DNA from: Spongiibacteraceae bacterium UBA5047
GTDB lineage: Bacteria; Pseudomonadota; Gammaproteobacteria; Pseudomonadales; Spongiibacteraceae
Direction: 5' to 3'
Assembly: GCA_002415025.1 (NCBI GenBank)
Contig: DIBR01000057.1
Location: 395 to 30,962, forward strand
DNA length: 30,568 nt
Shown: piece after piece, positions 8,081 to 16,347 of the stretch
How positions within the stretch are numbered: the first letter of the stretch is position 1
Layout: each line of letters starts with the position of its first letter
Notes under the pieces: generated by a model
Databases searched by the model: none
Told to the model about the DNA's origin: nothing
Seen by the model: only the letters and a program-made list of their open reading frames with translations
Program-made: the position numbers and the translations under genes

Positions 8081-9468
8081 AGACTGGAATCATGATGCGT
8101 AATGATCATAGTACCCGTGTTCAGTCGGTCGGTCGCTGGTTGGCAGCGGCTGCAATGGGTACGGCGTTTGTGTTTGCCGTGCCTCTTGTTACGACAGCGG
8201 TTGAGCCACTTATTGGCCAGGTAGAGCTGGGGAAAGTGGCTGCTGCAGACGACGCGAAGAAGAAACAAAAGACCCGGCGGACTCCCGCGATTCGAGCCAA
8301 GATATTTGAAAAGCTAAACGAAGCTCAAGTACTCGCGGAAGAGAAGAAATATAACGAGGCTCTTAATTCCCTGAACGAGCTTCGTGACAAGGAAGGCCGG
8401 GGTGCACTGAACAGCTACGAGCTGGCGAACCTTTACAACCTCTACGCGTTTATCTATTTCACCAAGGAAGACTACGATAACGCCTTGAAAAGTTACGAGG
8501 AGGTTATCAAGCAGGAAGATATCCCCTATGCGATGGAAGTGAACACCAAGTACACCATCGCCCAGCTCTACTTTGTAAAAGAAGACTGGAAAAAGGGCGT
8601 CAATACGCTGCTTGAATGGTTTCGTCTGAAGGAAGAGCTGGGCGAGCCTGTGGGTGCTAACGCACATGCGCTGTTAAGCCAGGGCTATTACCAGTTAAAA
8701 GACGAGCGTAAATCCCTGCAGCACATAGAAATTGCTATCAAGGATTATCAGGAAAAGGGCAAGGTTCCTAAAGAGCAGTGGTGGGGTTTGCAGCGCTATT
8801 TGTATTTTGAGAAGAACGACATCAAGAAAGTTGTCGAGATTCTGGAAGAAACGCTGAAGTACTACCAGAAGAAAGCGTACTGGCAGCAGCTGGCTGCAAT
8901 GTATGGCGAGCTCAAGCGGGACAAGGATATGGTTTCCGCAATGGAAACAGCCTATGTTCAGGATATGCTCGACAAGGAAAAAGAGCTGATCAATATGGCT
9001 TATCTTTTCCTGTCAGTAGAAGTGCCGTACAAAGCTGCAAAAGTTATCGACAAGGGTGTGAAGGCCAAGCAAATTGAGCCGACGTCGAAAAACCTCGAGT
9101 TGTTGGGCAATGCCTGGCGCCAGGCTCAGGAAATCAAACGCGCCATTCCGGAGATGGCAGAGGCCGCACGCAAGTCCGACAAAGGGGAATTGTGGGCGCG
9201 CCTGGGCAATATTTATCTGGATAACGATGAGTTTGAGAAGGCTGCTGACGCAGTTCGCGCAGCGCTCAAGAAAGGCGGAGTCAAGCGCCCTGACACGGCA
9301 CAGCTGGTGTTGGGAATGGCTGAGTTTAATTTGAAAAACTACGACTCTGCGCGCAAGGCATTTCGTGAAGCGAAGAAGAACGAGCGTTCGCAGAAGTATG
9401 CTGAGCAGTGGATAGAGTTTATGGATCGTGAATTGGCGCGTGAGAAGGCGCTGGCCAAGGAAGCTTAG
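8077..9468 (+). CDS. tetratricopeptide-repeat protein of the TonB operon
   Basis: A 463-residue protein with a hydrophobic N-terminal segment (about 20-41, signal peptide or anchor) followed by a Lys/Arg-rich patch and multiple TPR-like helical repeats. Clear repeat-like units are KYNEALNSLNEL, DYDNALKSYEEV and EFEKAADAVRAAL. TPR domains bind other proteins; the last gene of Vibrio/Shewanella TonB2-type operons encodes such a protein, so it probably scaffolds the system, but no mechanism can be read from the sequence. The ATG at 8077 overlaps the tonB stop (ATGA); ATGs at 8092 and 8095 are alternatives that leave the hydrophobic segment intact. The operon terminator follows 21 nt downstream. 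Confidence 0.88.
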   Translation: MKTGIMMRNDHSTRVQSVGRWLAAAAMGTAFVFAVPLVTTAVEPLIGQVELGKVAAADDAKKKQKTRRTPAIRAKIFEKLNEAQVLAEEKKYNEALNSLNELRDKEGRGALNSYELANLYNLYAFIYFTKEDYDNALKSYEEVIKQEDIPYAMEVNTKYTIAQLYFVKEDWKKGVNTLLEWFRLKEELGEPVGANAHALLSQGYYQLKDERKSLQHIEIAIKDYQEKGKVPKEQWWGLQRYLYFEKNDIKKVVEILEETLKYYQKKAYWQQLAAMYGELKRDKDMVSAMETAYVQDMLDKEKELINMAYLFLSVEVPYKAAKVIDKGVKAKQIEPTSKNLELLGNAWRQAQEIKRAIPEMAEAARKSDKGELWARLGNIYLDNDEFEKAADAVRAALKKGGVKRPDTAQLVLGMAEFNLKNYDSARKAFREAKKNERSQKYAEQWIEFMDRELAREKALAKEA

Positions 9469-9489
9469 ACAACATCAGGCTCCAGGCAT

Positions 9490-9517
9490 AAAAAAAGCGC
9501 CGAAAGGCGCTTTTTTT
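9490..9517. terminator. bidirectional intrinsic terminator
   Basis: An A-tract, GCGCC, a GAAA tetraloop, GGCGC and a T-tract form a perfect hairpin flanked by seven A's and seven T's. It lies between the convergent TPR gene and ilvD and can terminate transcripts from both sides. Confidence 0.93.
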
Positions 9518-9535
9518 ATGCTTCTTGTTTTCGGG

Positions 9536-11374
9536 TTACTGGTTTAAATCCCGAACAGCACCGCGGTCTGCGCTGGTTGCCATCATTGCATAAGCTTTGA
9601 GTGCGGTAGAGACCTTGCGCGGGCGCTGTTTGACGGGTTTCCAGGCCTTGTCGCCCTTGGCCTCCATATCTGCGCGGCGTTTAGCCAGCTCGGCATCGCT
9701 GATATCAACATTGATCGCCCGGTTGGGGATGTCAATCTTGATAATGTCGCCATTTTCAATCAGCGCGATGGCGCCGCCTGAAGCAGCCTCCGGTGAAGCA
9801 TGGCCGATCGACAGGCCGGAGGTGCCACCCGAAAATCTACCGTCTGTCAGCAGGGCGCAGGATTTCCCCAGCCCTTTTGATTTGATATAGCTGGTTGGGT
9901 AGAGCATTTCCTGCATGCCGGGTCCGCCTTTGGGGCCTTCGTAGCGAACAATGACCACATTGCCGGCGACCACTCTGTCGTTGAGAATGTCGTCAACGGC
10001 ATCTTCCTGACTTTCGCAAACGTGCGCGGGGCCCTCAAAGACGAAAATGCTTTCATCAACGCCGGAGGTTTTTACCACGCAGCCGTTTTCGGCGATATTG
10101 CCAAACAACACTGCAAGGCCGCCCTCAAGAGAGAAGGCGTGCTCAAGGTTGCGAATGCAGCCGCCAGCCCGATCACTGTCGAGACTCGGCCAGCGCGTAG
10201 ACTGACTGAAGGCTTCCTGGGTGGGAATGCCTGCGGGACCGGCTTTGAAGAAGGTTCTGACAGCCTCATCCTGGCTGACGACGATGTCCCACTTCGCAAT
10301 AGCCTCCGACATGCTTGCGCTGTGAACGGTGGGTGAATCGGCATTCAGGAGGCCTGCCCGGTGGAGTTCACCCAAAATACCAAACACGCCGCCTGCGCGA
10401 TGAACATCTTCCATATGGTAGTTCTGGGTATTGGGTGCCACCTTGCACAGTTGGGGAACCTTTCGCGACAGGCGATCGATATCCGCGACCGTGTATTTCA
10501 ATTCAGCTTCTTCAGCAGCGGCCAGCAAGTGCAGGATGGTGTTGGTAGAGCCACCCATCGCAATATCGAGGCTCATGGCGTTATCGAAGGCATTGTGGTC
10601 GCAGATAGCGCGCGGCAATACCGAGGCGTCGTCATCGCCGTAATAGCGTTTGCACAGGTCAACGATACGGCGCCCGGCTTCCAGAAATAATTCGCGTCGG
10701 TCGGCGTGAGTGGCCAACATTGAACCGTTGCCGGGCAGGGACAGGCCCAGTGCTTCGGTCAGGCAATTCATCGAGTTGGCGGTAAACATCCCCGAACAGG
10801 AACCGCAGGTCGGGCAGGCTGAGCGCTCGTACTCGGCAACGGTTTCATCGCTGACGCTGCTGTCGGCGGCGATCACCATAGCGTCGACGAGGTCCAGGCC
10901 GTGATCGGCGAGCTTGGTTTTGCCTGCTTCCATTGGCCCGCCGGAGACGAAGATCGCCGGGATATTCAGACGCAAAGCGGCCATCAGCATGCCGGGCGTG
11001 ATCTTGTCGCAGTTTGAAATACAAACCAGCGCATCGGCGCAGTGGGCGTTCGCCATGTATTCAACCGAATCGGCGATCAACTCGCGCGATGGCAGGCTGT
11101 AGAGCATGCCGTCGTGGCCCATGGCGATGCCATCATCCACGGCGATGGTGTTAAATTCCTTGGCGACACCACCGGCTTTTTCGATTTCGCGAGCGACCAG
11201 CTGGCCCATGTCTTTCAGGTGAACGTGGCCGGGAACGAACTGGGTAAATGAGTTGGCTACCGCAATGATCGGCTTTTTGAAATCCTCATCCTTCATGCCG
11301 GTCGCGCGCCAGAGTGCGCGCGCGCCCGCCATATTGCGGCCAGCGGTGGAGGTTTTGGACCGATAATCAGCCAT
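9536..11374 (-). CDS. ilvD: dihydroxy-acid dehydratase
   Basis: IlvD dehydrates dihydroxy-isovalerate and dihydroxy-methylvalerate in valine, isoleucine and leucine synthesis. At 612 residues it is close to the E. coli enzyme (616). Iron-sulfur cluster ligands are seen in CISNCDKITPGM (Cys122) and CPTCGSCSGMF (Cys193 region), and the Mg-binding AVDDGIAMGHDGM segment at 78-90 is intact. The C-terminal half has DGRFSGGTSGLSIGHASPEA. It starts with ATG at 11374 and is separated from hemW, transcribed in the same direction, by 77 nt. Dehydratases of this group are oxygen-sensitive when they carry a [4Fe-4S] cluster; the cluster type is not distinguishable here. Confidence 0.98.
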   Translation of the reverse strand: MADYRSKTSTAGRNMAGARALWRATGMKDEDFKKPIIAVANSFTQFVPGHVHLKDMGQLVAREIEKAGGVAKEFNTIAVDDGIAMGHDGMLYSLPSRELIADSVEYMANAHCADALVCISNCDKITPGMLMAALRLNIPAIFVSGGPMEAGKTKLADHGLDLVDAMVIAADSSVSDETVAEYERSACPTCGSCSGMFTANSMNCLTEALGLSLPGNGSMLATHADRRELFLEAGRRIVDLCKRYYGDDDASVLPRAICDHNAFDNAMSLDIAMGGSTNTILHLLAAAEEAELKYTVADIDRLSRKVPQLCKVAPNTQNYHMEDVHRAGGVFGILGELHRAGLLNADSPTVHSASMSEAIAKWDIVVSQDEAVRTFFKAGPAGIPTQEAFSQSTRWPSLDSDRAGGCIRNLEHAFSLEGGLAVLFGNIAENGCVVKTSGVDESIFVFEGPAHVCESQEDAVDDILNDRVVAGNVVIVRYEGPKGGPGMQEMLYPTSYIKSKGLGKSCALLTDGRFSGGTSGLSIGHASPEAASGGAIALIENGDIIKIDIPNRAINVDISDAELAKRRADMEAKGDKAWKPVKQRPRKVSTALKAYAMMATSADRGAVRDLNQ

Positions 11375-11451
11375 TGTTACTACCTTGTGTTTGTCAGAAT
11401 TCAGGGCGGCCAGTCTACCATAGACCCGCTATACGATTGCAGCCCGTGGGT

Positions 11452-12633
11452 CTATCCGAGAAAGCGCGCTACCACGTCATCGAGAAACAGTTGGCCCCGG
11501 GCACTGCAGCGAAATTGCTCGCCGGAGCGCTCGATCAGCTCCTCGTCGATGGCTGCCTGCAGTGGGGCCTCAATGCTGGCCAGACTCTGGCCGGTGCGGA
11601 TTTCGAAGAGTTTTTTGCTGAAACCGGCATTGAGCCGCAGCGCGTTCAGCAGAAATTCAAAAGCGAGCTCACTCGTCGCAATAGCGCTGCTTTGGGCCGT
11701 TCTTGATGCGTTGCGCTCCAGGTAGTGGGCCGGAAGCCGGGTTTTGTTGTAGCGAACAATCTTTCCGGAGTCCGCCAGGGAGATTTTGCCGTGAGCCCCC
11801 GCCCCCAGCGCCAGATAATCGCCAAACTGCCAGTAATTCAGATTGTGACGACTCTCCTGCCCCTGCCGGGCGTAGGCCGACACCTCATACTGCTGGAGGC
11901 CGTATTCGGACAGCACCCTCTGGCCGCGCCGCTGAATATCGGCCAGCGTATCTTCCACTGGCAGCAACGGCGGGTATTTGTGAAAGTGGGTGTTGGCTTC
12001 AATGGTTAATTGGTACCAGGACAGGTGGCTGATGCCGCAATCGAGCGCGCTGCGAATATCGGCTTCAGCCTGCGCGGCGGTCTGTCCGGGCAGGCCGTGC
12101 ATCAGGTCTGCGTTGATGCGTGTATAGCCAACGTCCTGTGCGCTGCGTATTGCGGTCAAGGCATCTTGCGAACTGTGTATGCGTCCCAGCGCTGTCAGTT
12201 GATGCTGGTCAAAACTCTGTACGCCGATGGAAAGCCGGTTAACACCGGCCGCGAGAAAGCCCGCGAACTTGTTCTGTTCAAAGGTACCGGGGTTGGCTTC
12301 AAGGGTAATTTCACAGTCGTTGCGAAAGCTGAGCTCGGTTTTGAGAGCGTTGAGCAGCCGGCTGATCGCTTTCTCCGAAAACAAGCTGGGCGTTCCGCCA
12401 CCCAAAAAAATGGTGCTGATCTCCCGGCCCTGCACAAAGTGGAGATCGTGCCGGAGGTCTTCGAGCATTGCGTCAATGTAGGCTTCTTCAGGCAGCGAGT
12501 CAGAGGACTCGTGGGAGTTAAAATCGCAGTAGGGGCATTTGCGCACACACCAGGGGATGTGGATGTAAAGGGATAGCGGGGGGAGTGTCGGACGCTGACC
12601 AGAGCGAGTATTGTCTTGCTGAGCGTTGTCCAT
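11452..12633 (-). CDS. hemW: radical SAM heme chaperone HemW
   Basis: A radical SAM protein with the cluster motif CVRKCPYC (Cys29, Cys33, Cys36 from the start chosen), GGGTPSLF, EANPGT and the HNLNYW motif that separates HemW heme chaperones from the coproporphyrinogen dehydrogenase HemN. HemW delivers heme to respiratory enzymes in other bacteria. The ATG at 12633 gives 393 residues, close to the family length; an in-frame GTG/ATG farther up (to 12711) would add 26 unconserved residues and overlap ubiD. The gene lies 44 nt after ubiD and probably shares its transcript. Confidence 0.92.
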   Translation of the reverse strand: MDNAQQDNTRSGQRPTLPPLSLYIHIPWCVRKCPYCDFNSHESSDSLPEEAYIDAMLEDLRHDLHFVQGREISTIFLGGGTPSLFSEKAISRLLNALKTELSFRNDCEITLEANPGTFEQNKFAGFLAAGVNRLSIGVQSFDQHQLTALGRIHSSQDALTAIRSAQDVGYTRINADLMHGLPGQTAAQAEADIRSALDCGISHLSWYQLTIEANTHFHKYPPLLPVEDTLADIQRRGQRVLSEYGLQQYEVSAYARQGQESRHNLNYWQFGDYLALGAGAHGKISLADSGKIVRYNKTRLPAHYLERNASRTAQSSAIATSELAFEFLLNALRLNAGFSKKLFEIRTGQSLASIEAPLQAAIDEELIERSGEQFRCSARGQLFLDDVVARFLG

Positions 12634-12677
12634 AGAGGGTGCGGCCTGCTTGCGAGATCGTGTGAGTAGCGTTGACG

Positions 12678-14153
12678 TCAGGCGTCCGGCGTCAGACCTA
12701 ATGCAGTCCACATCTCGTCTACTCGCTGCTTCACATCATCATTCATCACAATTGGCTTGCCCCATTCGCGATCCGTTTCGCCGGGCCACTTATTAGTAGC
12801 ATCCATGCCCATCTTTGAACCAAGACCGGAAACGGGTGAAGCGAAATCGAGGTAGTCGATGGGTGTGTTTTCGACGAGCACGGTATCGCGGGCCGGGTCC
12901 ATGCGGGTGGTCATCGCCCAGATAACATCCTTCCAGTCGCGCGCGTTGACATCGTCGTCGGTGACGATAACAAATTTGGTGTACATAAACTGACGCAGGA
13001 AAGACCAGACCCCGAACATCACGCGTTTGGCGTGGCCGGGATACTGCTTCTTCATCGTGACCACTGCCATGCGATAGGAGCAGCCTTCGGGGGGCAGATA
13101 AAAATCGGTAATTTCCGGAAACTGCCGCTTGATAATCGGAACGAACACTTCGTTCAGTGCCAGCCCAAGTACGGCGGGTTCATCCGGTGGCCTGCCCGTA
13201 TAAGTGCTGTGGTAAATCGGATTCGGGCGGTGGGTGATATGCGTAACGGTAAATACCGGAAAACGCTCAACCTCATTGTAATAACCCGTGTGATCGCCAA
13301 AGGGGCCCTCGTCGGCCAACTCATCGGGTGCGAGGTAACCCTCGAGAATAATCTCGGCACTTGCGGGAACTTGCAGGTCATTGCTCAGCGATTGCACGAC
13401 TTCGGTTTTGCTGCCGCGCAGCAAGCCTGCGAAGCCATATTCACTGATATTGTCGGGTACCGGCGTTACCGCGCCGAGTACGGTGGCGGGATCAGCGCCG
13501 AGAGCAACAGACACCGGGTAATTCTCTCCCGGATGCAGGGCTTTAAATTCCTGGTAGTCCAGTGCGCCGCCACGGTGTGATAGCCAGCGCATAATCAGCT
13601 TGTTTTTGCCCAGCAGCTGCATGCGATAAATGCCAAGATTCTGCCGCTCTTTGTTGGGGCCGCGAGTGATAACAAGCGGCCAGGTAATAAGCGGCGCTGC
13701 GTCTTCGGGCCAGCAGGTTTGAATTGGCAGTTTTGTCAGGTCGACCTGCTCGCCCTGCAGCACAATTTCCTGACAGGGCGCGGAGCGTACTTGTCGGGGA
13801 GCCATATTCAACACTTGCTTGAATACCGGCAATTTATCCCAGGCATCGCGCAGGCCTTTGGGCGGATCGGGTTGTCGCAAGAAGGCCAGCACTTCACCCA
13901 CTTCGCTCAAGGCGTCGATAGAGGTCTGACCCATGCCCATGGCGACGCGCTTTTCTGTGCCAAAGAGATTGGCAAGAACAGGCATATCAAAGCCGACCGG
14001 ATTTTCAAACAGCAAAGCGGGGCCGCCAGCGCGCAACACGCGATCGCAGATTTCAGTCATTTCAAGATGAGGGTCAACAGGGTGGCTGATGCGTTTTAGC
14101 TCGCCCTGTTGCTCAAGGTGGTTGATAAAGTCGCGAAGATCAGAATATTTCAT
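12678..14153 (-). CDS. ubiD: 3-polyprenyl-4-hydroxybenzoate decarboxylase
   Basis: UbiD removes the carboxyl group of polyprenyl-hydroxybenzoate in ubiquinone synthesis, using prenylated FMN made by UbiX. The 491-residue length matches E. coli UbiD (497). Typical segments are the N-terminal YSDLRDFINHLEQQGELKRI, GPFGDHTGYYN (residues near 285-300, with the conserved acidic residue), and FVIVTDDDVNARDWKDVIWA. No ubiX is in the window. The ATG at 14153 lacks a clear ribosome-binding site, and the upstream region is occupied by REP-like repeats, so its promoter is unclear; readthrough from rho is possible. Confidence 0.97.
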   Translation of the reverse strand: MKYSDLRDFINHLEQQGELKRISHPVDPHLEMTEICDRVLRAGGPALLFENPVGFDMPVLANLFGTEKRVAMGMGQTSIDALSEVGEVLAFLRQPDPPKGLRDAWDKLPVFKQVLNMAPRQVRSAPCQEIVLQGEQVDLTKLPIQTCWPEDAAPLITWPLVITRGPNKERQNLGIYRMQLLGKNKLIMRWLSHRGGALDYQEFKALHPGENYPVSVALGADPATVLGAVTPVPDNISEYGFAGLLRGSKTEVVQSLSNDLQVPASAEIILEGYLAPDELADEGPFGDHTGYYNEVERFPVFTVTHITHRPNPIYHSTYTGRPPDEPAVLGLALNEVFVPIIKRQFPEITDFYLPPEGCSYRMAVVTMKKQYPGHAKRVMFGVWSFLRQFMYTKFVIVTDDDVNARDWKDVIWAMTTRMDPARDTVLVENTPIDYLDFASPVSGLGSKMGMDATNKWPGETDREWGKPIVMNDDVKQRVDEMWTALGLTPDA

Positions 14154-14187
14154 AGCAGTGGGCGCGTGTCGGGTGGGCGAGAATCAG

Positions 14188-14254
14188 TTCGCTTGCAGGG
14201 CAAGCTCGCACAAATGCGAACGAAGTGGCCGCAGGAGCTTGCCCTGCAAGCGAA
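14188..14254. repeat. REP-type double palindrome (REPIN-like), copy A
   Basis: A perfect 20-bp inverted repeat: 14188-14207 pairs with 14235-14254 around a 27-nt centre. Each arm is itself a small hairpin (GCTTGC-CCT-GCAAGC). The core AGCTTGCCCTGCAAGC has the form AGCnnGCCCTGCnnGC shared with copy B at 14304-14363. It resembles Pseudomonas-type REP sequences (GTGGGAGC head). In this copy the head sides face inward. Confidence 0.8.
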
Positions 14255-14303
14255 TTTGGTCAAATAGCCCAGAGAATATCCCCTGAATACATTGTCGAAT
14301 CTT

Positions 14304-14363
14304 GTGGGAGCGAGCCCTGCGCGCGAATAATTTTACGTCTTCGTGAGCAGGGCTCGCTCCCAC
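14304..14363. repeat. REP-type double palindrome (REPIN-like), copy B
   Basis: A perfect 17-bp inverted repeat, GTGGGAGCGAGCCCTGC at 14304-14320 and its complement at 14347-14363, with further imperfect pairing inward (to about 14327/14340). Each arm repeats the REP core, AGCGAGCCCTGC followed by GCGC or TCAC. The GTGGGAG heads face outward, opposite to copy A. It begins 9 nt after the rho stop codon and would form a strong hairpin at the 3' end of rho mRNA. Confidence 0.82.
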
Positions 14364-14371
14364 GGTCCGGC

Positions 14372-15640
14372 TTATTTCCTTTTCATTGAATCGAAAAATT
14401 CATTGTTGGTTTTCGATTCTTTCAGTTTATCAAGCAGGAACTCAATTGCCGGGGTGTCTTCCATGCCGTGTAGCAGCTTGCGCAAAATCCACATGCGTGC
14501 CAGCTCGTCTTCAGCTGTCAACAGCTCTTCACGACGCGTGCCGGAGCGACGAATGTTGAATGCCGGGTACACACGTTTTTCGGCTATCTTGCGATCGAGG
14601 TGAAGCTCCATGTTGCCGGTGCCTTTGAATTCCTCGTAGATAACCTCGTCCATTTTTGAACCGGTATCGATCAGTGCGGTGGCGATAATCGACAGGCTGC
14701 CGCCTTCCTCGATATTACGTGCGGCACCGAAAAAGCGTTTGGGACGTTCGAGTGCGTGCGCGTCAACACCGCCGGTCAGCACTTTGCCGGAGCTGGGAAC
14801 GATTGTATTGTAGGCACGGGCGAGGCGGGTAATGGAGTCGAGCAGGATGATAACGTCCTTCTTGTGCTCGACCAGGCGCTTGGCCTTCTCGATAACCATC
14901 TCGGCCACCTGAACGTGGCGCGAAGGGGGTTCGTCAAAGGTTGACGCAACCACTTCGGCACCTTTTGCGCCTACCGAGCGTTGCATTTCTGTTACTTCTT
15001 CCGGACGCTCGTCAATCAACAAAACAATGACATAGCACTCGGGGTTATTGCGGATAATACTCTGCGCCATATTTTGCAGCATGAGTGTTTTACCGGCTTT
15101 GGGTGGTGCAACTACCAGTCCGCGCTGCCCTTTGCCGATGGGCGCGCACAAGTCGATGATGCGGCCGGTCAAGTCTTCAGTGGAGCCGTTGCCAGCCTCA
15201 AGTATCAACCGCTCGTTGGGGAATAGCGGTGTCAGGTTTTCGAACAGGACCTTGTTCTTGGATTGTTCCGGGCCAGTAAAGTTAACGTCGCTGACCTTAA
15301 GCAGGGCAAAGTACCGCTCGCCTTCTTTCGGGGGGCGAATTTTGCCGGCTATGGTGTCGCCGGTGCGCAAGTTAAAGCGTCTGATCTGGCTGGGCGATAC
15401 GTAGATGTCATCGGGGCCGGCCAAATACGAGCAGTCAGATGAGCGCAGAAAACCAAAGCCGTCCTGCAGGATTTCGAGTACGCCGTCGCCGTAAATGTCT
15501 TCACCGCTTTTAGCGTGGCGCTTCAGGATGGAGAAAATAATGTCCTGTTTGCGCGAGCGGGCTACATTGTCGAGGCCAATTTCGTTGGCGATGTTTAATA
15601 GTTCTTGGGTGGACTTGGTCTTTAAATCGGTTAGGTTCAT
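14372..15640 (-). CDS. rho: transcription termination factor Rho
   Basis: Rho is the hexameric RNA-dependent ATPase that ends transcription at unstructured C-rich transcripts. The 422-residue protein is full length (E. coli 419). It shows the N-terminal Rho domain, the RNA-binding RNP1-like GFGFLRS (61-67), the Walker A motif APPKAGKT (178-185), and the LLIDERPEEVTEM segment; the C-terminus contains the conserved Q-loop/R-loop region up to KLKESKTNNEFFDSM. Upstream is a leader of about 165 nt with a good promoter (see 15814-15842). The trxA-rho order is conserved in many gammaproteobacteria. Confidence 0.99.
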   Translation of the reverse strand: MNLTDLKTKSTQELLNIANEIGLDNVARSRKQDIIFSILKRHAKSGEDIYGDGVLEILQDGFGFLRSSDCSYLAGPDDIYVSPSQIRRFNLRTGDTIAGKIRPPKEGERYFALLKVSDVNFTGPEQSKNKVLFENLTPLFPNERLILEAGNGSTEDLTGRIIDLCAPIGKGQRGLVVAPPKAGKTLMLQNMAQSIIRNNPECYVIVLLIDERPEEVTEMQRSVGAKGAEVVASTFDEPPSRHVQVAEMVIEKAKRLVEHKKDVIILLDSITRLARAYNTIVPSSGKVLTGGVDAHALERPKRFFGAARNIEEGGSLSIIATALIDTGSKMDEVIYEEFKGTGNMELHLDRKIAEKRVYPAFNIRRSGTRREELLTAEDELARMWILRKLLHGMEDTPAIEFLLDKLKESKTNNEFFDSMKRK

Positions 15641-15813
15641 ATCTTTTTTTTGGAAGGTGAGTTTTAAATGGTGTCGGAATGACTATGGCAGGCACGCAGG
15701 GTGCAGCCACGCGGCGTTCAAGAAACTTAGAAGCGAAATCAGATTGGTTAACAGAAAACTGAGAGTTGGAGCAATCTAGCACTTAAGCGCTCAGGCGTCC
15801 AGCCCTTGGCGCC

Positions 15814-15842
15814 ACTATAACCCTGCCTGCGGGGGAAGGCAA
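15814..15842 (-). promoter_or_regulatory. sigma70-like promoter for rho
   Basis: On the reverse strand TTGCCT (15842-15837) and TATAGT (15819-15814) are separated by exactly 17 nt. Transcription would start near 15807, leaving a leader of about 165 nt before the rho ATG, long enough for the autoregulation known for rho in E. coli. The spacer and flanks also form a 10-bp hairpin with one mismatch (15821-15830 with 15839-15848) that may terminate trxA transcripts. Confidence 0.6.
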
Positions 15843-15876
15843 GCAGGGCGGTGCGGTAATCCTTACAGGACAATAA

Positions 15877-16203
15877 TTACAGGGCAGAGTCGACGAATTC
15901 AGCCAGCTGACTTTTGGAGATGGCGCCTACTTTAGTTGCTTCGGCATTGCCACCCTTGAAGATCATCAGCGTTGGAATTCCTCGCACGCTGAATTTTGCC
16001 GGGGTGTCGGTATTAGAATCGACATCGATTTTGCAGACTTTGACCTTGCCCGCGTACTCGCCGGCGATCTCGTCGAGAATCGGTGCGATCATTTTACAGG
16101 GGCCGCACCATTCTGCCCAGAAATCGACCAGTACTGGCAGGTCGGATGACAGCACTTCCTGTTCGAAATTGCTGTCGGTGACGTGGGTAATATTGTCACT
16201 CAT
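15877..16203 (-). CDS. trxA: thioredoxin 1
   Basis: A 108-residue cytoplasmic disulfide reductase. The active site WCGPCK has Cys33 and Cys36, and the cis-proline loop GIPTLMIFK has Pro77; both are as in E. coli TrxA. It reduces ribonucleotide reductase and other thiol enzymes. A GGAG ribosome-binding site sits 7 nt before the ATG. It precedes rho in the direction of transcription, as in E. coli, but a separate rho promoter is predicted. Confidence 0.98.
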   Translation of the reverse strand: MSDNITHVTDSNFEQEVLSSDLPVLVDFWAEWCGPCKMIAPILDEIAGEYAGKVKVCKIDVDSNTDTPAKFSVRGIPTLMIFKGGNAEATKVGAISKSQLAEFVDSAL

Positions 16204-16275
16204 AACACTTCTCCAATGCGTGTCCTGAACGTGTAAACGCCAGGAATTGTTGATTCCAGAAATTACAGGCTGGCG

Positions 16276-16284
16276 ATAATAGCA
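16276..16284 (-). promoter_or_regulatory. extended -10 promoter for trxA
   Basis: The reverse strand reads TGC-TATTAT about 73 nt upstream of the trxA ATG, an extended -10 element with no good -35. The same string precedes the NRDE gene. The leader would be about 65 nt. Confidence 0.4.
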
Positions 16285-16347
16285 CAGTCGCTTTTGCTCT
16301 GCGAAAGACCAGAATTGCTCAAGCTTACAACCTGAGGTTATAGACGG

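Noticed and set aside
12010..12576. 188-codon plus-strand frame opposite hemW
   Set aside because: Shadow of hemW, which shows the radical SAM and HNxxYW motifs.
15821..15848. Possible fifth REP copy between trxA and rho
   Set aside because: It shares only short CCCTGC/GCAGGG pieces with the REP core and lacks the GTGGGAG head; better explained as a terminator or promoter-overlapping hairpin.
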